14,277 nt of DNA from Gaeumannomyces sp. JS-464 (GCA_002197995.1 NGZR01000030.1:1-14277), one strand, 5' to 3'. Shown: positions 1 through 10,054, counted from the stretch's first letter. Notes: generated by a model not told the origin, from the letters alone. Translations and numbers: made by a program.

Positions 1-246
1 TATTTTTCGCAACTATATGCGAAATTTTCGAAATACCCTTTTTATAGCTCCATGCGATTTTTTCTTAAGCATTTTAAAGCAAAGCAAAGCAATGGTACAC
101 CCGGTATATCGGGTATAGCCTTACTTTTCGAAAGATTTATATAATTTTTAAAACGCATTTCGACATTAAAATTAACCGATTATTATATTATACAAATTGG
201 AATTCGATTACCTTTGAAATAGTCGGTTTAAAAATCGCTAACGTAA

Positions 247-663
247 ACAAATCCAATATAAAGGTTTTGCAAATTTTTTTAAAATAAGCTGCAAAATTGC
301 TAACGCGTTTTCGAACCTTTTTACCAAAACGAAAACCAATTGATTGCGAGCATTTTAAAAGTAATCCAAGGCGTATTAAAATTTAAAACCGTTTTTATAA
401 ATCCTAATAGGACTTTTAAAGGCCTATTTTCCCAGCTTAAAAGCATAATGCAAATGGAAAAAAACGTACGACCCCCCGGCATTTATTTTATAAAACGGAA
501 ATTTAAAAATCACAAAAATCGCAAAAAGGATAATAAAAGCCGAAACCGAGCATATAAACCTAAATTTTTCCAATTAAGCCCTTGTTTACGCCCATATATA
601 CACGGTTGTTGGATTTGCAAAAAGCCGGATTGCAAATCGATACGCCACTTTTTTAAAAAATAA
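247..663 (+). pseudogene. copia gag, C-terminal part with zinc-knuckle-like motif
   Basis: Gag forms the virus-like particle and packages RNA. This stretch ends in a Cys/His cluster, CWICKKPDCKSIRH (about 604-648), with spacing C-x2-C-x4-C-x4-H. Fungal copia-type gag proteins carry a similar cluster. The region before it is Lys/Arg/Asn-rich, as expected of a nucleocapsid linker. Upstream of 340 the same frame continues through TAA stops at likely former Gln codons, so the apparent TTG start at 340 is not a real start. Positions 1-246 probably hold more gag but are too eroded to align by eye. The frame continues after 663 toward the protease. Confidence 0.6.
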
Positions 664-969
664 CGACGATTTAAAAAGCAGTGGAAAGCATAAAAAAAAG
701 CATAAAATAAACCACGCAAAAGGTACACCCAATTCCTCGCATTAGTGGAGCCCAAAAGCACCGACAAAAAGGAACAGCCATTTTTTAATTTTAACGATTA
801 AAAAATAAAGGAAAAGGAGGATTATAAAAGCAGCTACTTTATAACCTCCGCTACGGCCGCGTATTTAATTAAAAAGGCTTTTACTTACCGCATTTATAAG
901 CGTTAGGATTTGGGATTTGGTAAGCCTTATTCCTATATTCCTACGGATTAGGTACTAGTTTAATATAAA

Positions 970-1240
970 ATCCGAAGCATTAAGCAATGGCAAAAAATCC
1001 TTTCGGATACAGGTGCAGCAATAACTTTTACGGCCGAAAAGGATTAAATCCACGCATTTTAACGCTATAAGCCAAATCTCGTTATTAATATAAACGGGCA
1101 TAAAAAACGCGTAATTTTCGGATTAGGAAAAGCCGTTTCCAGCATCGGAAAGATTATTATTTCGACCCCAATCGGCCAAATTACGTTTTTTATAATTCCA
1201 ACTCCAACCTTTTTCCTACTATGCTTTGCAAATATAAATG
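970..1240 (+). pseudogene. copia aspartic protease (broken)
   Basis: Retroelement protease matures the Gag-Pol polyprotein and uses a D-T/S-G-A active site as a dimer. The motif ILSDTGAAITF is readable with the catalytic Asp codon at 1006-1008. A downstream hydrophobic segment (IFGLGKAVSSIGKIII, about 1110-1160) fits the flap and second strand region. TAA stops interrupt the frame shortly after the active site, so no active enzyme is possible. It lies in the same frame as gag and integrase, consistent with a single polyprotein. Confidence 0.65.
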
Positions 1241-1242
1241 CA

Positions 1243-2460
1243 TTGCACGTTTACCTAAATAATACGCGCAACGAGCTTATAAAAAACGACGGTACGCGCG
1301 TCCCGATTATAAAAAGGCACGGTTACCTTTGGTTTTTTTTCGACGACGTTACTTACGTTATAACGGCAGTTAGCTTTATAACGGAAACAAAAATCGCGGA
1401 AACAGTTTTCCTTACGAAGGCTAAGCTAAAACGCGTGTATAAGCGCTTTGGGCACCCATTTATCGATAAACCTTTAAAACGTTTTAAAACGTACAAAGCA
1501 CGAGGCTAATCGCGACGCTTTCGCAATAATTAATCGAATGTGCCATTTTTATTAAAAAAAAGTCCTGCATTATAACGCTTTTAATTTAAACTTTAGGACG
1601 ATATCGATTTTAACCACGAGATAATAATAAACGTGTTTTACATTAATTATAAACCAATTTTTTACGTAATCGATGCGAATATAGCTTTTAATGCTATAGC
1701 GCTTTTTAAAAACATATCGGTAAAAAAAACGTGGGAAGCTTTTAAACGGTGCTGGATTAACGTTTATTTAGGGCTTTTTAACGTGATTTTTTACAATGCC
1801 GGTATTAATTTCGCCGCGAGCGAATTTTAAACGAAAGCAAAACTTTTTGGGATTACTTATAAGCAGGTCCCAATTAAAGCGCATTAATTAATTAGCAAAA
1901 TTGAGAAATATTACGCCTTTTTACGCCGGGCTTTTAATATTATCCGATAAAAATGCCCAATTATGCACTTTAAATTAATGCTTTAAAAAGCAGTAAAAGC
2001 CGTAAACGATACGGCCGGCCCCGACGGACTTATTTTTACACTGCTCGTTTTTAAAGCAATGCTTCGAATTAATAACAAATCGCCACCTTTATAAACTTAG
2101 GTATAAAAAGCCGCTACAATTAGAAAAGCTATAATAAAAATCCGAATTTTATATAATAAGCGACGTGTGTAAAAAGCATTGGCTGCACGTAATAAACCGA
2201 ATATAAACGGGTGTTTCCGAGCTTTTTGGCTTTAAAAAGCGAGGTTTTAGTATTTCGGGAAAAAGACGGATGGTAAAGCTTTTATAAGGTTTTATTTATA
2301 ACAAATACGTTAATTACGGTGGAAACGATTAACGGTAACGCGACTTTTAAAAGCACGGTGGTTAAACCCTATTATAAAGCAAAAACACCTATCGTGCAAA
2401 AATCCGAAAAGCAGTTAGCACCTTTCGAATACTTTAAGCCCGAATAGCTAAAACGCCAAA
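1243..2460 (+). pseudogene. copia integrase with pre-integrase zinc region, catalytic Asp pair lost
   Basis: Integrase inserts the element cDNA into the host genome. The pre-integrase (His/Cys) region is visible as KRVYKRFGHPFIDK at about 1425-1470. In the core, the first catalytic Asp position reads AAC (Asn, 1630-1632). The second reads AAT (Asn, 1795-1797, in FYNAGINF). The Glu survives as GAG (1903-1905), and the spacing from the second Asp to Glu is 35 residues, the usual DD35E distance. A shift of one base near 2232 moves the frame; after it the C-terminal region reads SEVLVFREKDGW (about 2238-2275) and STVVKPYYK further on. Stops and lost aspartates make it inactive. The longest surviving frames are 1243-1509 and 1633-1830, which are fragments, not separate genes. 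Confidence 0.8.
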
Positions 2461-2589
2461 AGAAACCCCCGAAAAAAAGGCCGCAAAATAGCAAAATAAG
2501 GAGCTTTAAAATTAAATAACTATTTTGCTTAAAATTACTGTATTACTTAAAGTTCCTAATAAACGAAGCCGCTTTCGTAAAAACGCACA

Positions 2590-3800
2590 ATTAGCAATTG
2601 CAATAAACGAAGCTTTTGGCAAATGCATACGACGTTTTTAAACGTTAAAAAAACACCAATTTTACCAATTGGCGATCCGATTTAAATAAAAAGGCAAAAT
2701 TATAACTCCTAGTCCACCATTTAAACAATTAACCTAATAAAAACTAAACGCATTTATCGGCGTTAAAATAATTAAACCGATTATTAGAAAAACCTTTAAC
2801 GGAGCCACGATCTTTGGATTACGAATTATAAACGACGTAAAAAGGCAAACCTCGAAACCTTTTAAAAAATCGAAACTTATAGCCATAGGATATAACGACG
2901 AAAAGAAATACAATATTTTTACGCAATTTCCCACGATTATAAAATGCAATTAACGATTAATTTTAGCGATCGCACTATCGCTTACGCTTATAAAGTTTAA
3001 TTTAATAATCCGAAATATTAGCTAAGCGTATACCCAATCGGAATTAAAACTGCAAAAAAACGTTTTCCTGCGCTTATTTAAAGAGTTATTAGCATGGTTT
3101 AAGCCGGGCACGTTGCTTAAAATGATTAAACCCTTTTACGAGATTGCGGAATTAGGTTTACATGGGTTCGTTATTTACCAAAAGCATTATAAAAAGCGCC
3201 TAAATTGCTAAACGTCGAGCTACGATTTTTGTTTGCTTATTTCGGAAAGCGGATAAAGCTTTCGAATCGTAGGTATGCAAATAAATAACACCTTAAATTT
3301 TGGAAATCCGGACTTTTTAATAAAAAAAAAATTAGCGATTTAAAAAGTAAGCTTTCGTGCAAAACCGAAATCGATTTTTAAGCCGGGAAACGAAGCCGAC
3401 TTTAACGAGTGCAAAATCCTAATAGGAGATTATAAGCTTAAAATTCGATAAAAGAAATAAGGTAAAAGGCTTAAGCTAATAAAAACCGATTTAAAAAGCC
3501 TAAATTATAAATATATCGTTTAAAAAGCTTAAAGCGCATATATTAATTCCATATGTTAACCGGAAACCGCATTTGATTATTCCGTAGCGGCGCAAGCTAA
3601 AAACCCGGGATAAAAAAACGTAATTAAGCTAAATAAAAGGATTAAATGGCAAATTAACAACGTATAAAAAGGGCTAAAATACGTTTCATTGGATTTGCAA
3701 AAAAACCAACCTTTACGCTTTCGTAAACGAATTATTTGCAAATAATCCAAACCTAAATTTATAAATCGGGTTCGTAATTATACTAGGCAATAAAAAATCC
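2590..3800 (+). pseudogene. copia reverse transcriptase, all three catalytic Asp changed to Asn
   Basis: RT copies element RNA into cDNA using three palm aspartates. The Ty1/copia RT core is recognisable from the N-terminal palm (about 2620-2950) through RNISxAYTQSE (3011-3043). The first catalytic Asp reads AAT (Asn, 3014-3016). The thumb-proximal segment has MIKPFYEIAE with QKHYKK (about 3120-3200). The usual metal-binding Asp-Asp pair reads AAT AAC (Asn-Asn, 3284-3289) in VGMQINNTL. All three sites are in one frame (offsets divisible by three). Asp to Asn means G to A on this strand, as RIP would produce. Stops are scattered throughout. Confidence 0.8.
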
Positions 3801-3829
3801 GACGATTAAAAAACCAGCTTTTAATTAAT

Positions 3830-4255
3830 CGGGAACATTTTGCATTAAACGTTAATTAAATGCAAAAGGGTTATAAAAAGCGTTTTCGCAAGTGAAATTT
3901 ACGGGATGGTTAGCGGGTTTAATGCAGCTTACGTTTTTAATTTAACGCTCGCAACGATTTTAAAAAGCTAAACCAAAAAGCCCCGAAACTAATAATTTAC
4001 ACCGATAGCTTTTCGCTATATTAATGCCTCGTACAATTAAGCATAATAGCGGAAAAAAAGCTTATAATCGATGTTATAGCACTTAAAAAATCCTACGAAA
4101 GCCGCGAAATCGACGAAATCCGTTAAATCGCAAAATCAAATAATCTGGCAAACGCGATAATTAAGGATTAGCTAAATAAAACTTTGGAAAATTTAGTTAC
4201 AAATAATACGATAACGGTACGAATCGAGGGTTAAGTAAAGCGCGAAAAACAATAA
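3830..4255 (+). pseudogene. copia RNase H (broken)
   Basis: RNase H removes RNA from the RNA:DNA hybrid during reverse transcription. Readable hallmarks are KCKRVIKSVFASEIYGMV (about 3858-3912), with the conserved Glu of ASEIYG, then YTDSFSLY (3998-4021), with the catalytic Asp at 4004-4006 preserved, and AEKKLIIDVIALKKSYE further on. The frame is the same as RT. The likely end is the TAA at 4253-4255, but this could also be a mutated Gln codon, so the true C-terminus may lie further right. This domain keeps more catalytic residues than the integrase and RT. Confidence 0.75.
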
Positions 4256-4555
4256 GAAAAGCGAAAAAAAGCGGTTAAAATCGATTTGTTATAACCTAAA
4301 AATAGCTAACGATATAACTAAAAAACGAAATTACCAAAACGCTAAAACAATTAGAAAACGATCCTACGAACGACTATCCTAAGCTTTAGGAAAAACCTTT
4401 ACTATTACCGGACATATTACTAACTTATTTATCGATATTAATAGCACTTTTATTCTTTTTTCCCTGTTCGGCTATCTTTTCGTTTTTATTTTTATTATCG
4501 TTAGGAGTTTTAAATAAACTATTTTTTGCTTTTAAAAACGCCGCATCGAAATACG

Positions 4556-4590
4556 CTAAGCGGTAACGCGGCCCGCCGCTTTTCGCTTAG
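4556..4590. repeat. nested GC-rich hairpin in AT-rich DNA
   Basis: CTAAGCG (4556-4562) pairs with CGCTTAG (4584-4590), and inside it GCGG (4568-4571) pairs with CCGC (4576-4579). The dyad stands out because the surroundings are very AT-rich. It could be a relic of an LTR or of a transposon end. No function is implied. Confidence 0.4.
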
Positions 4591-4912
4591 CAGCACTTAT
4601 TTTAATAAAATTAGCGTTAACTTTACCGGCCTATTCCTCTTTTGTAAAAAAAAATTATGCATTTGGTAGTGGTGCGCCATTTCGCGAAATCCTAGGAATA
4701 GCTAAAACACGGTTAATAAAGCATTAAAACAGTTAAAAAAAAATTAGCCATTATACCTTATTAATAGTAATTTCGCGGAAATATTTAATTATAAACTTCT
4801 TAGCTAAAGCTATTGCGATTTTAAAACTACCGGTCGTTAACGCAAAAGATTAGCAAACCAAGGCTTAAAAAATCACTTATACCAGTTAGCACAAATAACT
4901 AAAAGCATAAAA

Positions 4913-5113
4913 CTAGCAACGGTTACCGGCCGGCTCGGTGTTAAAGCACCTAATTTTATTAAACTTGCCGGCCAAAAGAAAGTTAAGGCAATTCAGGTAT
5001 AAAAACGATCTTTGTTTGCCTTTTGCAAAGCGCGGGCGAGCAACGGATTTGCCTTTTCCCTTTTTGGCACGAGTTTTTTTAACGCCACTATTTGGGACCG
5101 TTTTAACGCCAAT
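4913..5113 (-). other. Lys/Arg-rich open frame fragment, unidentified
   Basis: On the minus strand 66 codons are open between a TAA at 5114-5116 and a TAG at 4913-4915, long for this stop-rich block. The reading is very basic near its upstream end (for example KKTRAKKGKGKSVARPR), then becomes hydrophobic and ordinary. No Met start is evident, and the frame continues upstream beyond the stop with similar basic residues (KSKSVKKG), so the TAA may be a mutated Gln codon. It could be the basic tail of a transposase or gag on the minus strand, or a chance frame. I do not recognise a family. Confidence 0.25.
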
Positions 5114-5559
5114 TTAACCTTTTTTAACGGATTTGCTTTTGCTAGCTTTTTTAAAACGAATGGACATTATCGCGATAATTAGTCGAACAGCAAAACAGTA
5201 AAGCAAAAATCGGCAAGCAGGTAAGCAGGCAACGGGGATATCGATATTTGTGGTTGTAAAGATTAAATTCCAAATTACAACGATTAAGGCCTACGGCTTT
5301 TAAAATATCCCAAGCCTTTTAAATTATCCTTCCGATTTGCTTCTTCTATTATACCGATTAGCACGCATACGGCCTAATAAATCTTTATTAAGTTTATTTA
5401 TTGCTATTATGCGCATTTAATCCGGCATTACCTAATTTTACGAGCGCTTAACCAAATATTGCCCCACTTCCTATTATTCCTATTTATAGTCTTTATTTAC
5501 AATCCTTACCGATATTTAGCACAATCCTTTTGCCTTTTTTTTTTCTTTGTTTTTAAAGC

Positions 5560-5769
5560 AGGTTACCAAATCCGGATTCCTTTGTTATTAGTATTGTGAA
5601 ATCCCGGGATTTGGAAGACGAGCATTTACCAATGCACGCGTTTAAAAAAAAAATTGCCAATGTTAATCCACGTAATTTAGCGCGTGCATCCAAAAAAGGC
5701 CCACGCTTCGTAAAGCCGCAGGCCCACGGGCCGTGCGCTCCCACGAGCTTACAAAAGGGGATTTTATAA
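5560..5769 (+). other. intact 69-codon open frame in a GC-richer island
   Basis: From the AGG at 5560 to the TAA at 5767-5769 the plus strand is open for 69 codons with balanced amino-acid use. It includes DLEDEHLPMHAFKKKI and later KKGPRFVKPQAHGPCAPTS. Composition between about 5590 and 5750 is visibly richer in G and C than its surroundings, so this piece has largely escaped the C-to-T erosion. There is no clear start codon; an internal ATG lies near 5632. The minus strand of the same piece also has a 63-codon frame (5553-5744), but its sequence is less protein-like. It may be a surviving fragment of another element or a host gene. I do not recognise the family. Confidence 0.3.
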
Positions 5770-5886
5770 TCCCTTTCCTGTAATTAAATTCCTACATAAA
5801 CATGCATTACTACAAACACCAGTTCCAAATTTATAAATCTTTGTTCTTTCCTTTTAGGAAATCTCCGTGCTTACAAGAGTACCACT

Positions 5887-5929
5887 CCTACCAACAGTTA
5901 ACCTTTATCGTAGTTTAACAACTAGTAGG
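5887..5929. repeat. imperfect palindrome upstream of the gypsy element
   Basis: CCTACCAACAGTTAA (5887-5901) is roughly the inverse of TTTAACAACTAGTAGG (5914-5929), sharing CCTAC/GTAGG and GTTAA/TTAAC steps with a short loop. It lies just before the region where the gypsy gag should begin. It could be a transposon-end relic or a hairpin in a leader. The evidence is the dyad alone. Confidence 0.3.
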
Positions 5930-5939
5930 AAGTTAAATA

Positions 5940-7040
5940 CGCTAATTACCAGTTTAACGATATAAGCGATTAAAAAAAAGCTGCGTTAAACTTTAAAAAC
6001 CACTTTAGCGTTAACGTAAAACATTTTAAACATTTGCACCTTTTTTAACCAAAATGTATTAATACAAAGTGCAAATTTTATTTACGATTTAAGTTTAAAT
6101 ATGATTTTTTTTACGAAAGTTAAAAAGTAAGCTTAAACTTAAACCCCGTTTGGCATTTTAACTGCTACGGTAAAAACCAGCCCGAATCGGCAGGTTTACC
6201 GCTGTTTTTAAACTAAACGAACAGTACCCGATATTATGCGTTATTAGGACGTTTAATTAAGGAAAATGCGAAATTATAAAATGTAAAAAGCATATAGTAT
6301 AAAAGGCGAAAGCTTAACATTAAAAGATTATATAAGCGTACGTTCCGTTCGATTTGGATAAAAAACGAACGTACAATACTCGTTTTTTTTATTAAAAAAT
6401 TAAATAAACCATTCGAACGAAAAGCACGGAATAAAAGGGAAAAAAAATTAATAAAAACCTTTGTAATAGTAAAATCGAATTAACCGTACAACCTATTAAT
6501 ATTCCAAATAAAATATTAAAAGAAAAAGGTTAAAATGATAATCGATTATAAAGCATAAAGCGATTACGTATCGTTATAAACGGTTTAACTGTATAAAATC
6601 CTAATAAAATAAAAACTTTAACCGTATTAATTAAAAACGGTCGAAAGATATTTATCGCTTATAATAAAAGATAAATCGGCCGAAAATATAAGTAAAAATA
6701 TTACGCACACAAAATGTGGAAAACGTTACTATTATATTAAATAAACTAAATATAAAAAAGGAAACGTTATTTTTAAAATCCCTTAGTTTAAAAAAAACAA
6801 TTTATAAATAAATTAAGTTATAAGCTAGGTTTAATAGGAAAAACTACAAATAATTAAAACGGTTTACTAATTACGAACTTTAAACCGTAAGCATAAAAGT
6901 AATAAAAAAAGGTTATAACGGTAATAAAATTTGGCAATTTACCCTCGCATTTAATATCGACGAATATACGATTATTTAAAATGGAAAGCGATTAAAACGA
7001 CTAAATTAACATTAAAAAACGGCTGGCGAATATTTCGAAA
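5940..7040 (+). pseudogene. expected gypsy gag-protease region, unreadable
   Basis: By position this should encode gag and protease of the chromovirus. Stops are dense in all frames, and no D-S-G-A protease motif or full CCHC zinc knuckle survives. A possible knuckle remnant (TGT GGA AAA at 6715-6723, followed by Tyr codons that could be former His) is too weak to call. The assignment is positional only. Confidence 0.35.
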
Positions 7041-7920
7041 AAATATTATAAATACGAAAAATTGTTTTCGAAAAATTTAAAAACAGTGCTTCCCGAATAT
7101 AAACCGTTTGATTTTAAAATTAAATTTATGCTAAAAATATAATTTAAATACCAAAAGCTGTACTAATTTAACCTTTAGCAATAAAAGGTGCTAAAAAATA
7201 ACTAAAAAAAAACTACGAAAAGGACATATTAAACCTTTCGATTTTCTATAAAATATAGGATTTTATAAAAAAGGAAAAAAAACGGGACGGAGCGAATATG
7301 GATTAATTACCGCCCGCTAAACGAAATTACGATTAAAAATCGATATTTTTTACTTTTTATCGACGAATTGCGAAATAAGCTCGGTAAAACCCGGTATTTT
7401 ACGGTTTTAAACTTACAAAAAGCTTATAATTTAACACGGATTAAAAAAGGTTAAAAGTGGTTAACGGCTTTTAAAATAAAGTTTAAATGCTACGAATTTT
7501 TAAAATAACATTCGGGTTTACTAATGCATTAACCACGTTTTAAAAGATAATTAACCATATATTACGCAAGTATTTTAATATTTTTATCCTCGCGTATTTG
7601 GATAATATTTTAATTTTTTCGAAAACGATAAAAAAGTATAAATAACACGTATATAAAATGCTTTAAAAGCTGTTTAAAGCAAAACTTTTTGTTAAATTAA
7701 AAAAATGCGAATGGCATATAAAAAAATCGCTTTTTTAAATTTTATAATTACATTTGGACAAATTTGCATAAACTTTAAAAAAATCGAAAAGTTAAAAAGT
7801 GGTTTATATTTAAAAACGTTACGAAAATACAAAGGTTTTTAGGATTTTTAAACTTTTATAAACGGTATTATTGTAATTATAGCAAAATCGCTATATTATT
7901 TACGAACTTTATTAAAAAAT
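7041..7920 (+). pseudogene. gypsy reverse transcriptase (broken, frameshifted)
   Basis: The fingers region is readable as LPEYKPFDFKIKF (about 7087-7125), then NGTERIWINYRPLNEITIKN (about 7281-7340), the usual gypsy segment before the palm. The first palm Asp reads AAC (Asn, 7410-7412) in VLNLQKAYN. The YLDD-type motif reads AYLDNILIFSKT with the second Asp as AAT (Asn, 7604-7606). These two sites are out of frame with each other: the FGxTNA segment from 7511 reads in a shifted frame, consistent with loss of one base near 7503-7511. The thumb and connection region ends with RFLGFLNFYKRYY (about 7836-7875). Two of three catalytic aspartates are gone. Confidence 0.85.
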
Positions 7921-8330
7921 AACTATTAATTTTATTAAGGAAAATGAAAATAAAAGGCTTTTAAACAATTACGAAACGCCGCGGTAAGCGAATTAATATA
8001 AGCATTTTTAAACTTAAAAAAAAACTTTCGAAATTAAAACCGACGCGTCGGATTACGCGATTAGTAGCTAATTCGGATAACGAAACGATTAAAAACGGTT
8101 GCATTTTTACGCGTTTTTTTCGCAAAAGTTAAACAAACCTAAATTAAATTACCAAATCCACGATAAAAAAACTTTTAACAATTATTTAAGCATTTAAAAA
8201 ATAGCAGTTATACTTTTATAAAACTAAGCATTAAATTAATAATATATAAATTATAAAAACTTAACACATTTTACTATTAGCAAAAATTTAAATAAACGAT
8301 AAATTTATTAAAGCGAATTTTTATAAAATT
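7921..8330 (+). pseudogene. gypsy RNase H (broken)
   Basis: FEIKTDASDYAISS (about 8027-8068) matches the gypsy RNase H opening strand, with the catalytic Asp at 8042-8044 and the following Asp at 8051-8053 both retained. IHDKKLLTII (about 8154-8183) fits the conserved helix that normally reads with a Tyr/Asp-Lys-Glu-Leu core; here Glu is replaced by Lys. The domain sits directly after RT, as expected. Stops occur at presumed Gln and Trp codons. Confidence 0.75.
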
Positions 8331-9560
8331 ACGACATTCGAATTAAATACCGGCAAAGGTCGAAAAACGGCCGGACGGATACCTTAAGCTAATAACCGAA
8401 CTATTAAATTATAATATTTAAAAAAATACGAATAATTTTAATAAAAGCATTAAACGGATTTTTAGTTTTAATATAAAAAATATTCGTTAAAACGGTTTAA
8501 TAGGGAAAGTTTAAACTTTAAAAAAAATTTAACAAATTTATAACTAACTGGTATATAGCTATTAAAACGTACTTAAAACGTGGAAACGGTTATAATAACA
8601 TTACAAGTTCGCAAAAACTTAAACCGAAATATATAACGTAAAAAAGAAATTGCGAAAGCTATGTTAAAAATAAAGCCAGCAAGTATAAACCTTACGGGTT
8701 ATTACAACCTTTGCTAGCACTGGATAAAATATGGTAAAAAGTTACTATAAATTTTATTATTAAACTTCCCTAATCGAAAAAAACTATAACTAGAGTTAAG
8801 TACGACAATATATTGGTAATAATAATTAGGCTTATTAAATACGCTTTATTCCTATTATATAAAAAAAGTAGCGACGTTACGGAATTAGCGTACGTTTTTA
8901 TTAAGCACGTAATAGCGGAATACGGCACGTTAAACCGCTTAATTACGGATAAAAACAAGCTATTTATAAGCAAATTTTGGAAAAGGCTTATAAATAAGCT
9001 AAAAGTAAAACACTTTTTATTTATAGCTTACCACTTTTAAACAAATGGATAAACGAAACGAACGAATTAAACCATAAAGCAACATTTACGTTATTACGTT
9101 AATTACAAATAAAACGATTAGGTATAATTACTTTTTATAACTTAATTCGTTTATAAACAATTTAATTTTATAAAAGTATAAAATTACACCGTTTTATGTA
9201 CATTACGGGTTTACGCTTATAACGTATAAAAAACCTAAAGCAAAAAACCAGGCTTAAATAGCGGAAATAAAATAACAAAGCTTATTAAATTGCATAAATA
9301 CCTTTAAGCAAAATTAAAAAAGCTGTAACACCGCATAACTATTTAAATAAATAAATAAAAAATCGAAAAACCAACTTTTAAAAAAAACATAACATTTATC
9401 TTTTTCGACGTAATATTAAAACAAAACGACCAAATAATAAATTAAACTATAAAAAGTTAAACCCTTTTAAAATGTTAAAAAAAAGTTTCGAACGTAAATT
9501 ACAAACTCCGGTTACCACTAATTATAAAAGTATACCTAATATTTTATATTTCCTTATTTA
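8331..9560 (+). pseudogene. gypsy integrase (broken; first Asp and Glu lost)
   Basis: The zinc-binding N-terminal region is visible only at its end (NCESYVKNKASKYKPYGLL, about 8649-8705), where the second Cys of the HHCC site has become Tyr. In the core the first catalytic Asp reads AAT (Asn, 8750-8752, in TINFI). The second is intact (GAT, 8948-8950, in ITDKNKLF). The Glu reads AAA (Lys, 9056-9058, in TKRTN), exactly 35 residues after the second Asp. The frame 8813-9040 is the longest stop-free piece of this core and is not an independent gene. The C-terminal domain is recognisable as NIKTKRPNNKLNYKKLNPFK (about 9400-9465). Confidence 0.85.
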
Positions 9561-9616
9561 AACTTGCACTACCTAATACGCAATTAAACAAATTAATAAA
9601 AGTTAACCCCAAATAC

Positions 9617-9760
9617 GAATATAAAGTTAAAAAAGTTTTAAACGAACGTATAAAGTATTAAACTAAGCAATACCTAATTAAGTGGAAAAGGTACGGCTAC
9701 GAGGAAAACACGTGGGAAAAGTAACCAACTTTGGGAATTGTTAAAAGGCTTTGCAAAAGT
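9617..9760 (+). pseudogene. chromodomain at gypsy integrase C-terminus
   Basis: The reading YKVKKVLNERIKY, then QYLIKWKRYGYEENTWEK (ending about 9722), has the chromodomain layout: an N-terminal aromatic strand, the Trp of the LIKWKGY-like strand, and the TWE segment before the C-terminal helix. Chromodomains of fungal chromoviruses are thought to steer integration toward methylated-histone heterochromatin, which fits the AT-rich, transposon-packed surroundings. Two TAA stops fall inside, so it is non-functional. This domain is comparatively well preserved. Confidence 0.85.
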
Positions 9761-10054
9761 ACCGATAAAAGCGTTTTTAAAAAGGTTAGTAAAAAAGAAA
9801 AGGCAAGCTTAATAAATTCCCCGGTACGTACCGTAAAATTTATTAAGTTATAAATTTGCTAAAATTTAACCCGAAACTTTAATAGGAAAAACCAAAGCTA
9901 CACCTATTATACCATAAAGCTTAAAGAAATTATTAAAAAAGCTATAACTTTTATAGTTAAAAAAAGCAAGCAGGTTTAAGTTAGGATTAACCCCGAACAT
10001 TTCCTAGTCGGGAAAAACGGCAGGAGCTACGAATAGCTTAGGTTATAAAGCAAC
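9761..10054 (+). other. tail after chromodomain, possible polyprotein end or LTR start
   Basis: Plus-strand pieces such as VRINPEHFLVGKNGRSYE (about 9978-10031) can be read in one frame and may be the polyprotein C-terminus or a fragment of another element. The 3' LTR should begin in or after this stretch, but no matching 5' copy was found near 5200-5950. Nothing firmer can be said. Confidence 0.25.

Larger units (their letters stand above)
1..4255 (+). mobile_element. RIP-degraded Ty1/copia-type LTR retrotransposon, left end cut by window
   Basis: The plus strand can be read through many stops as one copia-order polyprotein: gag C-terminal half, protease, integrase, reverse transcriptase, RNase H. 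Integrase lying before RT defines the copia order. Gag, protease and integrase share one frame (codon starts at 247, 1003, 1633). The integrase C-terminal part continues one frame over from about 2232, and RT plus RNase H share a third frame (3014, 3284, 3998), so at least two indels have accumulated. Stops are almost all TAA or TAG where Gln or Trp is expected, which is the RIP signature. The 5' LTR and gag N-terminus lie left of the window. The 3' LTR is not identifiable, so the right limit given is the end of the RNase H frame, not the true element end. Family assignment rests on motif recognition by eye. Confidence 0.85.
4256..5559. other. AT-rich unidentified stretch between the two retroelements
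   Basis: Between the copia RNase H and the GC-richer island at 5560 I could not assign a family. The 3' LTR of the copia element should begin here, but no matching 5' copy is in the window to define it. The composition is strongly AT with many TAA steps, as in the flanking elements. It contains a nested hairpin at 4556-4590 and a basic minus-strand open frame at 4913-5113, annotated separately. Several poly-T and poly-A runs occur, with no supported gene. Confidence 0.5.
5940..9850 (+). mobile_element. RIP-degraded Ty3/gypsy chromovirus
   Basis: The plus strand encodes RT, RNase H, integrase and a C-terminal chromodomain in the gypsy order, with RT before integrase. The chromodomain places it among chromoviruses, the common Ty3/gypsy group of fungi. 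Every domain carries stops and Asp-to-Asn or Glu-to-Lys changes, and RT has a probable one-base frameshift. The left limit is a guess: gag and protease (5940-7040) are too degraded to recognise. The right limit is the end of the readable chromodomain region. No LTR pair, primer binding site or polypurine tract could be fixed by eye. It shares orientation with the copia element but is a separate family. Confidence 0.8.

Noticed and set aside
510..767. 85-codon minus-strand frame over the copia gag region
   Set aside because: Antisense to gag with its zinc-knuckle motif; no domain and poor protein character.
2734..2949. 71-codon minus-strand hydrophobic frame resembling a membrane protein
   Set aside because: Lies antisense to the copia RT N-terminal region; the Phe/Ile/Leu richness is the complement of Lys/Asn-rich AT DNA.
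8770..8973. 67-codon minus-strand hydrophobic frame
   Set aside because: Antisense to the gypsy integrase core, whose catalytic spacing is visible on the plus strand.
8813..9040. Standalone gene of 75 codons
   Set aside because: It is the longest stop-free piece of the gypsy integrase; the domain continues on both sides through stops.
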